In this document: positions 53,817 through 61,863 of the stretch, piece by piece | Layout of the letters: each line of letters opens with the position of its first letter | How positions within the stretch are numbered: position 1 is the stretch's first letter | Source: DATGPD01 sp041398565 | Lineage (GTDB): Bacteria > Planctomycetota > UBA1135 > UBA2386 | NCBI GenBank assembly: GCA_041398565.1 | Contig: JAWKUN010000005.1 | Location: forward strand, 744,001 to 808,000 | Direction: 5' to 3' | Length of the DNA: 64,000 bases | The notes under the pieces: model-generated | Database searches by the model: none | What the model saw: only the letters and a program-made list of their open reading frames with translations | Told to the model about the DNA's origin: nothing | Made by a program: the position numbers and the translations under genes

Positions 53817-53847
53817 CAGAGTGGAGCCTGACTCCACTCTGTTACTT
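53811..53847. repeat. Gene-end inverted repeat, copy 4 (perfect)
   Basis: Arms AAGTAACAGAGTGGAG and CTCCACTCTGTTACTT are exactly complementary over 16 bp, with loop CCTGA. It gives the last Lys and stop of the plus-strand gene and ends at the stop of the convergent minus-strand gene. Confidence 0.9.
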
Positions 53848-55040
53848 CAGCTGCCGGAGATGGTCCAGGTGACGCAGTTGCTCAGGCCGGAGCCGCCGGT
53901 GGGGCAGATCACGTACCACTGGGTCGCGACCTGCAGGCCGCACAGGCCGTAGTTGTTGGGGATGCCGATCGGGACCGAACCGGAGCCGGTGCAGCCGCCG
54001 CCGCCGCCCAGCGGGACCGGGCCGAATGCGCCCCACAGCGGGAGCGTGCGCAGCGCGTCGCACGAGAACGGGATGCCCACCGCCTGACACGGCCCCTGCC
54101 CCATCAGCAGGTAGCCGACGCCACCCGACGGCGCACCCGAGAGCAGCAGGTTGAACGCCGGGTTGCCCGGGTAGGGCACCGTCGACACCGTGTGGGTCGG
54201 GGTGCAGAGGGCGCAGGGCGCCTGCGTGCAGCCGCGGCCGGTCGACGTCGACCGCGCCGGCATGAAGCACAGGCCGATGTAGGGGTCGCCGTTGGGGTTG
54301 TTGTTGCGGCAGCAGCGCGCGAACGTGAACTGGCAGGTCGGCACGTCGACTCGGATCTCGGTCGTGAACCGCCCGTCGGTCACGTAGAGCATGTTGGTGC
54401 ACGGATCGAAGCCGGCCCCGGTGGGAACGCCCATGGGGTTGCCGCCGCAGCGCGAGGCCGGAATGCGGCAGATCGGCGTGCACGGGTTGGCGACCGTGGT
54501 CACGAAGACGGTGGCCGTGCCAGGCACGGCCGGGTCGGCGGCGGCGATGAAGATGTAGTCGCCAGGATCCGACACCGCCAGGCCGGCAGCCACCCAGCCG
54601 GCCGGGATCACCTGCGCGAGTGGACAGCGCGTGATGATCTGCCACGGGCAGGTGGCGGCGATCGTGTAGAGGGCATTCGCGGTGGTCAGCGCGTAGATGT
54701 TGCCCGACGGCTCGTGCATGGCCAGGCCGGTGATGGTCCCGCCCACGGTCGGAGTGAAAGGCGGACACATCACAGCGCAGGTGTCCGGGTTGACCATCGC
54801 CACGCGCACGCCATTGGTCACCCAGACCCCGCCGCGCGTCATGTCGACAGCCGTGCCGCCGTCCCAGGGATTGCCGGTGGAACCGCCGAGCAACGTCACG
54901 TTGCACGACTGGGTCTGGCAGGTGTTCATGTCCTGCTGGGAGATCGCCTGGATGTTGGCGGTCAGACCGATGACCGTGGCCTGCGCTCCGAGGCCGGCGG
55001 TGGCGGCGAGGAAGGTGGAGGAGAGGAAGAGACTTCTCAT
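53847..55040 (-). CDS. Cys-rich secreted protein with beta-propeller-like repeats
   Basis: 397 residues with signal peptide (LFLSSTFLAATAGLGAQA). About 25 Cys residues, mostly in pairs (NTCQTQSCNV, RCCRNNNP, CALCTPTH), suggest many disulfides. Repeats such as GGVWVTNGVRVAMVNPDTC, GNIYALTTANALYTI and NMLYVTDGRFTTEI look like propeller blades. The C-terminal 100 residues (VPIGIPNNYGLCGLQVATQW ... GLSNCVTWTIS) are a domain of the type shared by secreted proteins in this genome. No enzyme motif is seen. Confidence 0.8.
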   Translation of the reverse strand: MRSLFLSSTFLAATAGLGAQATVIGLTANIQAISQQDMNTCQTQSCNVTLLGGSTGNPWDGGTAVDMTRGGVWVTNGVRVAMVNPDTCAVMCPPFTPTVGGTITGLAMHEPSGNIYALTTANALYTIAATCPWQIITRCPLAQVIPAGWVAAGLAVSDPGDYIFIAAADPAVPGTATVFVTTVANPCTPICRIPASRCGGNPMGVPTGAGFDPCTNMLYVTDGRFTTEIRVDVPTCQFTFARCCRNNNPNGDPYIGLCFMPARSTSTGRGCTQAPCALCTPTHTVSTVPYPGNPAFNLLLSGAPSGGVGYLLMGQGPCQAVGIPFSCDALRTLPLWGAFGPVPLGGGGGCTGSGSVPIGIPNNYGLCGLQVATQWYVICPTGGSGLSNCVTWTISGS

Positions 55041-55222
55041 GGTTCGCTGGTTCTTGGTGGCGGCAGGGTGCGGACGAAGCCGCATGCAACCGAGTGGCAC
55101 GCGGCGTTCGGGGCATGACGACAAAACCGAGAATCCGCGGTTCGTTACACCGGAGGGCTCAACTCCGGTTCTCGGCGAACAGGCCTCGCCCGGCCGCGGG
55201 TGATTCCCACGACTCGGACTCC

Positions 55223-55228
55223 TAACAT
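55223..55228 (+). promoter_or_regulatory. TANNNT -10 element for the lipoprotein-exporter unit
   Basis: TAACAT, 6 nt before ATG 55235, the shortest spacing in the set. Confidence 0.45.
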
Positions 55229-55234
55229 GCGCCG

Positions 55235-55897
55235 ATGTCCATCGCCGGTCGCGGCGCCGCCTGCTTGGCCCTGCTCGTCGCGGCCTGCCGCGCCACCCTG
55301 CCACGCGAAGAACTGGCGCACCTGACCTTCGCGCCGGGACGGGCGGAACGCATCCATCTCGAAGTCGAGGTGCAGAGTCGATCGCTTTCCGGGGTGTTCG
55401 ACGCCTTGTTGGTGACCCGACCGTCGCCGCCAGCGGTGCGCCTGCAGCTCCTGCCCGAACTCGGCGCCCCCATCCTCGATCTCGTCGCCACGCCGACCGC
55501 GATCGGCGCGGTCATGCAGGGCGACCACGCCCCGCGCGTATGGCGTGGAGAACCCGGCGATCCGTCCCTGGCGCCGCCCTTGCTGTTCGGCATCACCCTC
55601 CTCGAACAGCACGCGCCACCGGCGCCGGCGCGGGTCGTTGCCGGCTACCCAGGACCGCCGGCGAGCGTCGACCTCCGCGGCCTCTTCCCGGGCACCGCGA
55701 TCACCGATGCCGTCCTCGACGGCGACCGCATCGCAAGCCGCACCTTCCGCCTCGGCTACGTCACCTGGTGCGACCGGCTCGGCCGCGACGAAGGCCAGGT
55801 CGACGCACCTGGGCTCAGACTGCGCGCGCGGGTCCTGAGCCGAGAGGCTGCCGACGACCTCGACGACCGGCTGTTCCAGCTCGAGGAACTGCAGTGA
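55235..55897 (+). CDS. Lipoprotein upstream of MMPL exporter (DUF3261-like)
   Basis: 220 residues. The lipobox LLVAAC places the acylated Cys at residue 18. The mature part is a single beta-rich domain (IHLEVEVQSRSLSGVFDALLV, LLPELGAPILDLVATP) similar in size and layout to DUF3261 lipoproteins of aryl polyene clusters; the match is by eye only. Its stop overlaps the start of the exporter gene (GTGA), so the two products are made together and probably act in one envelope export system. Confidence 0.7.
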   Translation: MSIAGRGAACLALLVAACRATLPREELAHLTFAPGRAERIHLEVEVQSRSLSGVFDALLVTRPSPPAVRLQLLPELGAPILDLVATPTAIGAVMQGDHAPRVWRGEPGDPSLAPPLLFGITLLEQHAPPAPARVVAGYPGPPASVDLRGLFPGTAITDAVLDGDRIASRTFRLGYVTWCDRLGRDEGQVDAPGLRLRARVLSREAADDLDDRLFQLEELQ

Positions 55898-58278
55898 CGC
55901 GAGGCAGGGCGTTCGAGGCCTTCGCCGCGCTCGGCCTGCGCTGGCCGCGCCTGGTCGTCGGCCTCGCCATCGTCCTCACCGCGCTCGCCGTCGCCGAGCT
56001 GCGCGAGTTCCGCCTCGAGCCCGACATCTCGCGCCTGCTGCCACAAGGGCGCGAAGTGCACGTGTTCCGCGAACTCGAAGAGCGCACCGCGGGCGGACGC
56101 AGCCTGCTGGTGGCCCTCCACGGCCGCGATCTGGCCGAAGTCGAAGAGACCCTGCAGACCGCCGCCGACCGCCTGCGGGGCTCGCCCTTCCTGGCCGAGG
56201 TCCTCCTCACCCGCAGCCAGATCCTCGGGGGCGTCGCCGAGCAGACACAGGTCTCGCCGCTGCGGCAGATGGATGCGGCGACCCGCGATCGCTTGGCGGC
56301 GCGGCTCACCGGTGAGCGTCGTGCCGCTCTCGAGCGAACCCTGGAAGACCTGGCGAGCGACCCCATCGGCGGACGTGAACTCGCGGTCAACGATCCCCTA
56401 CGGTTGCGCGAGGTGCTCGGCGATCTGGCCGCGCGTGCCCTACCCATCCCGCTCGCAGGCAGTCGCTTCGTGGTGCTCGCCGGCGGCGAGACGGGCGTGC
56501 TGCGCTTGGTGGGCCGGCGCCCGCCGTACGACGCCGACTTCGCCCGCGCCATGCTCGCCGACGTCGAGGCGCGCCTCGGCACGACGACCTACGACATGTG
56601 GGGCGGCTACGTCGTGGCGCGCGAGCAAGCGACCCGGATGCAGCACGACATGATGTGGTCGTCGATCTCGTCGTCGTTGCTGGTGGGCCTCTACCTGGCG
56701 TGGGCTCTGGGCAGCCTGCTCGCGGCGCCGCTCGTCCTGCTGCCGACTGTGCTGGCGGTGGTCTGGGCCCTGCCCCTGGGCGGCGCGTTGTTCGGACCGT
56801 TCAACGTCATCGCCGTCGGCGCCGCGGCGGTGCTGGTGGGCCTCGGTGTCGACTTCGGCATCCACTACCTGGCACGCTACAGCGCCGAGCGCCAGACGGC
56901 GCCGCACGACGCCGCCACCCGCGCCACCGCTCGAGGCATCGGTCTGCCCGTCTTCCTGGGCGCACTGACCACGTGCGGGGCGTTCTTGTCGCTCACGCTG
57001 GGCGAGTTCCAGGGCCTGGCCGGCTTCGGCGTCCTCCTGTCGCTCGGTCTGGTCCTGGCGATGCTGCTGGTGTTCGTACTGCTGCCGGTCATGCTGCGAC
57101 CCGAACGCTTCGCCCACCTGCGGCCGCCGCGAAGTCGACTGGCGGCCGGGCTCGAGCGCCTGGCCGGCGCGACGACCGGCCGCGTCCTCGGCGCCGTGCT
57201 GCTGGCCGCGGGTCTCGCCGGCTGGATCCTCACCGCGCAGCGCGGCGTCGACTTCGACGTCGACGCCGACGCGCTCAGTGCCAAGACCAGCGCCGCCGCC
57301 GACCTGCGCGTGCGCATCGAGTCGATGCTGGGCTTCTCGCCGCTGCCGACGGCGATCCTGCTCGACCCGGACATCGAGCCCGCGACCCTGGCGGACGGCC
57401 TCGAGCGCCTGCGGGCGGCGCGCACGATCGCCTTCGCCGACGGACCGCAGCGTTGGCTGACGACGCCGCAGCGAGAAGCCGCGGTCGCCGCGTTCCACGC
57501 CGAGACCGCCGGCTGGGTGGAGGCAGCGCTGCGCGACCTCGACGAACTCGGATTCGAGCCCGCCGAGTTCGAAGGCGTGCTGCGCCGGTTCGAGGGTTTG
57601 CTCGCCGCGGATCCGGGCCCTGTGCCAGCGCGCTACCAGCTCGACGACCGCGGCCGGACCCGCCTGGTGGCGTTCTGCTACACCCCGCACACGCTGCGCA
57701 GCGAAGGCGCCTGGCACACCTTCTCCGACCAGGTGCGAGACGAGTTCGGAACGAGGGCCGAGCCGTTCGGCTCGTTCGCCCTGCTCGGCGAGGTCCGGCG
57801 CCTCCTGCTGCACGACCTCAAGACCTGCGCCCTCGCCACCGCCCTGCTGGTCGTGATCGTCACCCTCCTGATGACGCGCGGCCACTGGCTCGGCTGGCTG
57901 GCACTGTCGCCGGTCGTGGTCGGCACCGGCATCACCCTCGGCCTGCTCGCCATACTCGACGTCCCGCTCAACCTCGCCAACTTCGTGGCGGTGCCCTTCC
58001 TGCTCGGCATCGGCGTCGACGACGGCATCCACGTCGCCAACCACCTGCGGCACGCTGCGCCGTCGAGTGGGCTCGGGGACACCGGCGTGGCGATCTGGCG
58101 AACCAGCGCCACCACCGCCCTCGCCTTCGGCTCGCTCATGACCTCGGCCATGCAGGGTCTGTGGTCGCTCGGGCTGATCGCGCTGATCGGTGTGCTCGCC
58201 TGCTATCTCGCCAGCCTGTTCGTGATGGTGCCCGTCGTTCGGTATCTCCGGCCATGCCATGGCGATGGCACCGGCTGA
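55894..58278 (+). CDS. MMPL/RND-family exporter
   Basis: 794 residues from GTG 55894. Two similar halves each have a first helix, a large periplasmic loop (about 40-250 and 430-610) and five more helices, the MMPL/RND plan with twelve helices. Key helices carry GVDFGIHYLARY and GIGVDDGIHVANH, the proton-relay Asp-containing TM4/TM10 motifs. MMPL proteins move lipids or polyketide-type products to the outer envelope. Such exporters are standard members of aryl polyene/xanthomonadin clusters, which fits the lipoprotein, LolA and halogenase nearby. Confidence 0.88.
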   Translation: MTRGRAFEAFAALGLRWPRLVVGLAIVLTALAVAELREFRLEPDISRLLPQGREVHVFRELEERTAGGRSLLVALHGRDLAEVEETLQTAADRLRGSPFLAEVLLTRSQILGGVAEQTQVSPLRQMDAATRDRLAARLTGERRAALERTLEDLASDPIGGRELAVNDPLRLREVLGDLAARALPIPLAGSRFVVLAGGETGVLRLVGRRPPYDADFARAMLADVEARLGTTTYDMWGGYVVAREQATRMQHDMMWSSISSSLLVGLYLAWALGSLLAAPLVLLPTVLAVVWALPLGGALFGPFNVIAVGAAAVLVGLGVDFGIHYLARYSAERQTAPHDAATRATARGIGLPVFLGALTTCGAFLSLTLGEFQGLAGFGVLLSLGLVLAMLLVFVLLPVMLRPERFAHLRPPRSRLAAGLERLAGATTGRVLGAVLLAAGLAGWILTAQRGVDFDVDADALSAKTSAAADLRVRIESMLGFSPLPTAILLDPDIEPATLADGLERLRAARTIAFADGPQRWLTTPQREAAVAAFHAETAGWVEAALRDLDELGFEPAEFEGVLRRFEGLLAADPGPVPARYQLDDRGRTRLVAFCYTPHTLRSEGAWHTFSDQVRDEFGTRAEPFGSFALLGEVRRLLLHDLKTCALATALLVVIVTLLMTRGHWLGWLALSPVVVGTGITLGLLAILDVPLNLANFVAVPFLLGIGVDDGIHVANHLRHAAPSSGLGDTGVAIWRTSATTALAFGSLMTSAMQGLWSLGLIALIGVLACYLASLFVMVPVVRYLRPCHGDGTG

Positions 58279-58327
58279 CCGCGGCGCCGCGAGAACGACG
58301 CGAACTCGGCGCGCGACGCCTGGTGGC

Positions 58328-59290
58328 TCACCGACCTCGCAGCATGCCGAGCATCGGATCGCCCCAGACCAGGTCGAGCTGCGGGTAGCGTTGCCGCAGA
58401 CGATCGAGCTGCTCCGTCGACAGAGACAAGCCACGCACCTCGACCCGAGTGAGGCCGGGGTTGGCGGCCATCAATCGGACGAGCCCGTCGGCGGTGATCT
58501 TGGTTCCGTCGATCTCCAGGTGCCGCAGCAACGGCCAGCGCGGCAACACGTCGAGGTCGGTGTCACCGACCGGCAGGCGGTTGAGCTTCAGGGTCGCCAA
58601 CCTCGGCAGTGGCGGCAGCGACTGGAAACCCGTGGCTCCCGCCTGAGAGTCGGTGAGATCGACGTGTCGAAGCGAGTTCGGCAGAGCGGCGAGGCCTGGT
58701 CCGGCCACCGCCGTGGCGCGCAGATTCAAGAACTCGAGCTTGGGCAAGGCCGCCAAGTGACGCAGGCCCGTGTCGGTGACCTCGGTGCCTTGCAGGCCGA
58801 GCGACTCGAGGTTGGGCAGAACCCACAGATTCGCCAGATCGTCGTCGGTGGTCACCGTGCCGCGCAGGTCGAGGATCGTGCCGTGGCGCAGGAACTCGAG
58901 CGCGTCGGCGCCACGCTTCTCGAACTTGTCGCCGAGGACGCGCTGCAGCCACCCCAGAGCCGCATTCTCGCGCACGGTTGCCGGCTGTACACCGCCGTCG
59001 ACCTTGGCGACCGTGATCGGCACGCTCGTCGCCGACGGTTCCGTCACTGTCTGGCGGATCGACGACGTCAGAGACGCGACGGACCGCGACAGCTCGTCCA
59101 CCTGCCGGCGAAGGTCGGCGATCGTGTCGTCGCGTTCGCGCAACGTTCGCTCGAGGTATGCGGTCTTCTCGAGGGCGCGCGTCGCGCTCTCGCCGGAGTC
59201 GGCGTCGCGACGCGACCAGAACAGCGCCACCGCAGCGACGGCGACAACGGGCAGCAGCGTCAGCGCAAGCCTCGGAATCGGACCCTGCAT
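58328..59290 (-). CDS. Membrane-anchored coiled-coil leucine-rich-repeat protein
   Basis: 320 residues. An N-terminal helix (LTLLPVVAVAAVALFW), a coiled coil (ALEKTAYLERTLRERDDTIADL, about 38-85, shown in part) and about six leucine-rich repeats: LESLGLQGTEVTDTGLRHL, LEFLNLRATAVAGPGL, LRHVDLTDSQAGATGF and LRHLEIDGTKITADGL. LRR proteins with this short repeat are frequent in planctomycetes and probably mediate protein binding at the envelope. Its TAGCCT -10 element faces the LolA-like gene's promoter across a 255-nt gap. Confidence 0.82.
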   Translation of the reverse strand: MQGPIPRLALTLLPVVAVAAVALFWSRRDADSGESATRALEKTAYLERTLRERDDTIADLRRQVDELSRSVASLTSSIRQTVTEPSATSVPITVAKVDGGVQPATVRENAALGWLQRVLGDKFEKRGADALEFLRHGTILDLRGTVTTDDDLANLWVLPNLESLGLQGTEVTDTGLRHLAALPKLEFLNLRATAVAGPGLAALPNSLRHVDLTDSQAGATGFQSLPPLPRLATLKLNRLPVGDTDLDVLPRWPLLRHLEIDGTKITADGLVRLMAANPGLTRVEVRGLSLSTEQLDRLRQRYPQLDLVWGDPMLGMLRGR

Positions 59291-59297
59291 TCGATCC

Positions 59298-59303
59298 AGG
59301 CTA
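59298..59303 (-). promoter_or_regulatory. TANNNT -10 element for the LRR gene
   Basis: TAGCCT on the minus strand, 7 nt before ATG 59290. Confidence 0.45.
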
Positions 59304-59532
59304 CCCGGCCGAGGTCAAGCCGGGCGAGGCGACCTGCCCGACCCGCGACTCTCGGCGGATCGTCGATGCGAGCGACCGGCGGGCCACCGGCGACGATTGC
59401 GCCGCCGATACCGCGGGCCGCGACCCGACGGTCGGCGGTGGAGTCCGACTCCGTTCGCTGCAAGGCTGGTGTGATGGCCGGCCACCTCCGTCGTCCGCCC
59501 GTCTGCACCTTCGGTCCGCGTGCGTCTCGACC

Positions 59533-59538
59533 TATCCT
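59533..59538 (+). promoter_or_regulatory. TANNNT -10 element for the LolA-like gene
   Basis: TATCCT, 7 nt before ATG 59546. Confidence 0.45.
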
Positions 59539-59545
59539 CGCACCC

Positions 59546-60334
59546 ATGCCGCTCCCTCCCGCCGGCCTTGCCGCCTCCGCCATCGTCCTCTCCGTGTGCC
59601 ACGTAGCGGCGCAAGCCGACACCGTCGCCGAGGGCAACAAGCTGCTCACCGATCTGATCGCGGCACAGAAGGACATGGCGCAGATGACCGCCGACTACGT
59701 GCAGCACCGCACGACCAAGCTGTTCAAGAAGCCGCTGCGTTCGGAGGGCAAGCTGGCCTTCCGGCGCGAACCGGGCTGCGTGGTGTTCGTGGTCACGTCG
59801 CCGCGACCGTCGGTGGTGCGCCTCGACGTCAAGACCTACGAGGTCTGGCACCCCGACAGCAAGCGTCTCGAGCGCTTCGTGCTGCCGTCGGAGGAGATGC
59901 CACGGCTGCTGTTCGATTCGCTGGCGCCGACGCAGGCGCGCATGGACAAGGGGTTCGCGGTCGAGTCGTGCACCGCGGTCGAAGGGGCCGCGACGCGACG
60001 GCTGCTGACCCTGGTCCCGACCGACGCCAAGACCAAGCGCGTGGCCAGCAAGATCACGCTCACCCTCGACATCGAGGGACCGAAGCTGTGCGGCTTCGGC
60101 TATCAGGACCCGCGCGGCGACGACGTCCGCATCGAGCTGAGCAACCTGACGCACGCCCCCCGGGCCGTCCCCGAGTCGTTCGAGCTCGACCTGCCGCCCG
60201 ATGCCACGATCACCGAGCACGTCGTGCCGGCGCCTGCTGCCGAGAAAGCCGACGATGCCGCGCGCCCGCCGGCGGCGCGCGACGACGGGAACGACAAGAA
60301 GGGCGGCGCCGACACGGGTCGACGCAAGGGCTGA
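59546..60334 (+). CDS. LolA-like outer-membrane lipoprotein carrier
   Basis: 262 residues with signal peptide (LAASAIVLSVCHVAAQA). The body is a LolA/LolB-type half-barrel: MTADYVQHRTTKLFKKPLRSEGKLAFRRE (given in part), VVRLDVKTYEVWHPDSK, and the long strand near VASKITLTLDIEG. The C-terminal 45 residues are a charged, disordered tail. LolA carries lipoproteins across the periplasm; LolA-like proteins in aryl polyene clusters are thought to carry the lipid-linked pigment. It lies between the MMPL exporter and the halogenase. Confidence 0.8.
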   Translation: MPLPPAGLAASAIVLSVCHVAAQADTVAEGNKLLTDLIAAQKDMAQMTADYVQHRTTKLFKKPLRSEGKLAFRREPGCVVFVVTSPRPSVVRLDVKTYEVWHPDSKRLERFVLPSEEMPRLLFDSLAPTQARMDKGFAVESCTAVEGAATRRLLTLVPTDAKTKRVASKITLTLDIEGPKLCGFGYQDPRGDDVRIELSNLTHAPRAVPESFELDLPPDATITEHVVPAPAAEKADDAARPPAARDDGNDKKGGADTGRRKG

Positions 60335-60496
60335 CTGCGCCGCGACGATACGTGTCCGGCGCGCGCCGCAACGCCCCCGGGCCGATCTCGCCGAATGCCA
60401 ACCGGTCGGACGCAAGTGCGGCGGCGGGCCGCGCCGGCGACGGCGCCCGGCTAGTCTTCTCGTCACGCCGCCGAGTGGCGACGCGATCGACTCGTC

Positions 60497-61837
60497 ATGC
60501 AGAAGCCCCACCGTCACGCACTCGTTCTCGCTGCGCTAGGCGCCATGCCGCTCGCAGCCCAGACCAACTGGACCCAGCTCACGCCGGCCGTCTCGCCGCC
60601 GGCGTTCACCGCGCACGCGATGACCTACTTCCCCCCCGCCGACCGCACAGTGATGTTCGGTGGCACCTTCGGCGGCACGCGCGTCGCCGAGACCTGGCTG
60701 TGGGACGGAAGCAACTGGGTGCAGGGCAACCCGGCGACCAGCCCGCCGGCGCGCGTCGCACACTCGATGGCCTACGACCCGGTGCGCGGCCGCATCGTCC
60801 TGTTCGGTGGTATCCCCAACGGCGGCGGCGTGCTCGGCGACACTTGGGAGTGGGACGGAAACAACTGGTCGCAGATGACGCCTGCCACGTCGCCGCCGGC
60901 GCGTCGCTCGCACCCGATGGCCTACCTGCCGACGCGCGGCACGGTGATCCTCTGGGGTGGCTACGACACCGGCGACCTCAATGACACCTGGGAGTGGAAC
61001 GGCAGCAACTGGTCGCAGATCACGACCGCCAACAGCCCGCCGCCACGGCGGGCCAGCGACATGGCCTGGGATCCGATCAGCGGCGGCCTGATCTTGTTCA
61101 GCGGCTACCTGATGGGCGCCGACACCTGGCACTTCGACGGTTCCAACTGGACCCAGCTCACGCCGGCCACTTCGCCTCCGGCACGCTACGACCACTCGAT
61201 GGTCACCGACGACCTGCGCCACCGCATCGTCATGTTCGGCGGTCCCGGCGTCGCCGACACCTGGGAGTGGGACGGCACCGACTGGCTGCAGCGCAACCCC
61301 GCGACCCTGCCGGCGGCGCGCAGCGACACCTACCTGGCCTACGACAGTCTGCGCCAGGAGGTCTTGATGTTCGGCGCCTCGGCGACGTCCGAGACCTGGC
61401 GCTACGCGCCCACGCGCCCGGCGGGCTTCACCGTGCTCGGAGCGGGATGTTCCGGCTCGCTGGGCGGCGTGCCGGGGTTGTCGAGTTCGGGCCTGCCCTG
61501 GCTCGGGGAGGTGTTCTCGGTGCTGGTCGCACCGGTGCCCAGCAACACCGCCGCGGTGATGCTGCTCGGCGGCAGCGACACCAACTCTTCGGTCGGTCCG
61601 CTGCCCATCCCGCTGGGGCCGATCGGCATGCCGGGCTGCACGCTGCAGGTCGACCCGGCCTTCACTGACCCCTTCGCGGCCGTCGGCACGACCGCGACCT
61701 GGAACCTCACGATCCCGGCGATGCCGGTCCTGACCACCGTGCGTCTGTTCAACCAGGCTCTGGTGCTCGCTCCGGGAGCCAACGCGCTCGGCTTGGTGGT
61801 GTCCGACCACGGGCACATCGTGATCGGCGGCAAGTAG
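60497..61837 (+). CDS. Secreted Kelch-repeat beta-propeller protein
   Basis: 446 residues with signal peptide (LVLAALGAMPLAAQ). Six Kelch-type blades of about 48 residues follow the pattern SPPARxxHSMAYDPxRGRIVLFGG ... DTWEWDGxNWxQ. The last 125 residues are the shared C-terminal domain, here in its clearest form: FTVLGAGCSGSLGGVPGL, LGPIGMPGCTLQVDP, PGANALGLVVSDHG. That domain also ends several unrelated secreted proteins in the window. TAGTCT at 60452-60457 is a possible -10, 39 nt before ATG. Confidence 0.88.
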   Translation: MQKPHRHALVLAALGAMPLAAQTNWTQLTPAVSPPAFTAHAMTYFPPADRTVMFGGTFGGTRVAETWLWDGSNWVQGNPATSPPARVAHSMAYDPVRGRIVLFGGIPNGGGVLGDTWEWDGNNWSQMTPATSPPARRSHPMAYLPTRGTVILWGGYDTGDLNDTWEWNGSNWSQITTANSPPPRRASDMAWDPISGGLILFSGYLMGADTWHFDGSNWTQLTPATSPPARYDHSMVTDDLRHRIVMFGGPGVADTWEWDGTDWLQRNPATLPAARSDTYLAYDSLRQEVLMFGASATSETWRYAPTRPAGFTVLGAGCSGSLGGVPGLSSSGLPWLGEVFSVLVAPVPSNTAAVMLLGGSDTNSSVGPLPIPLGPIGMPGCTLQVDPAFTDPFAAVGTTATWNLTIPAMPVLTTVRLFNQALVLAPGANALGLVVSDHGHIVIGGK

Positions 61838-61863
61838 ACGCGGTCGTCGCCGGCGAGGTCGGG

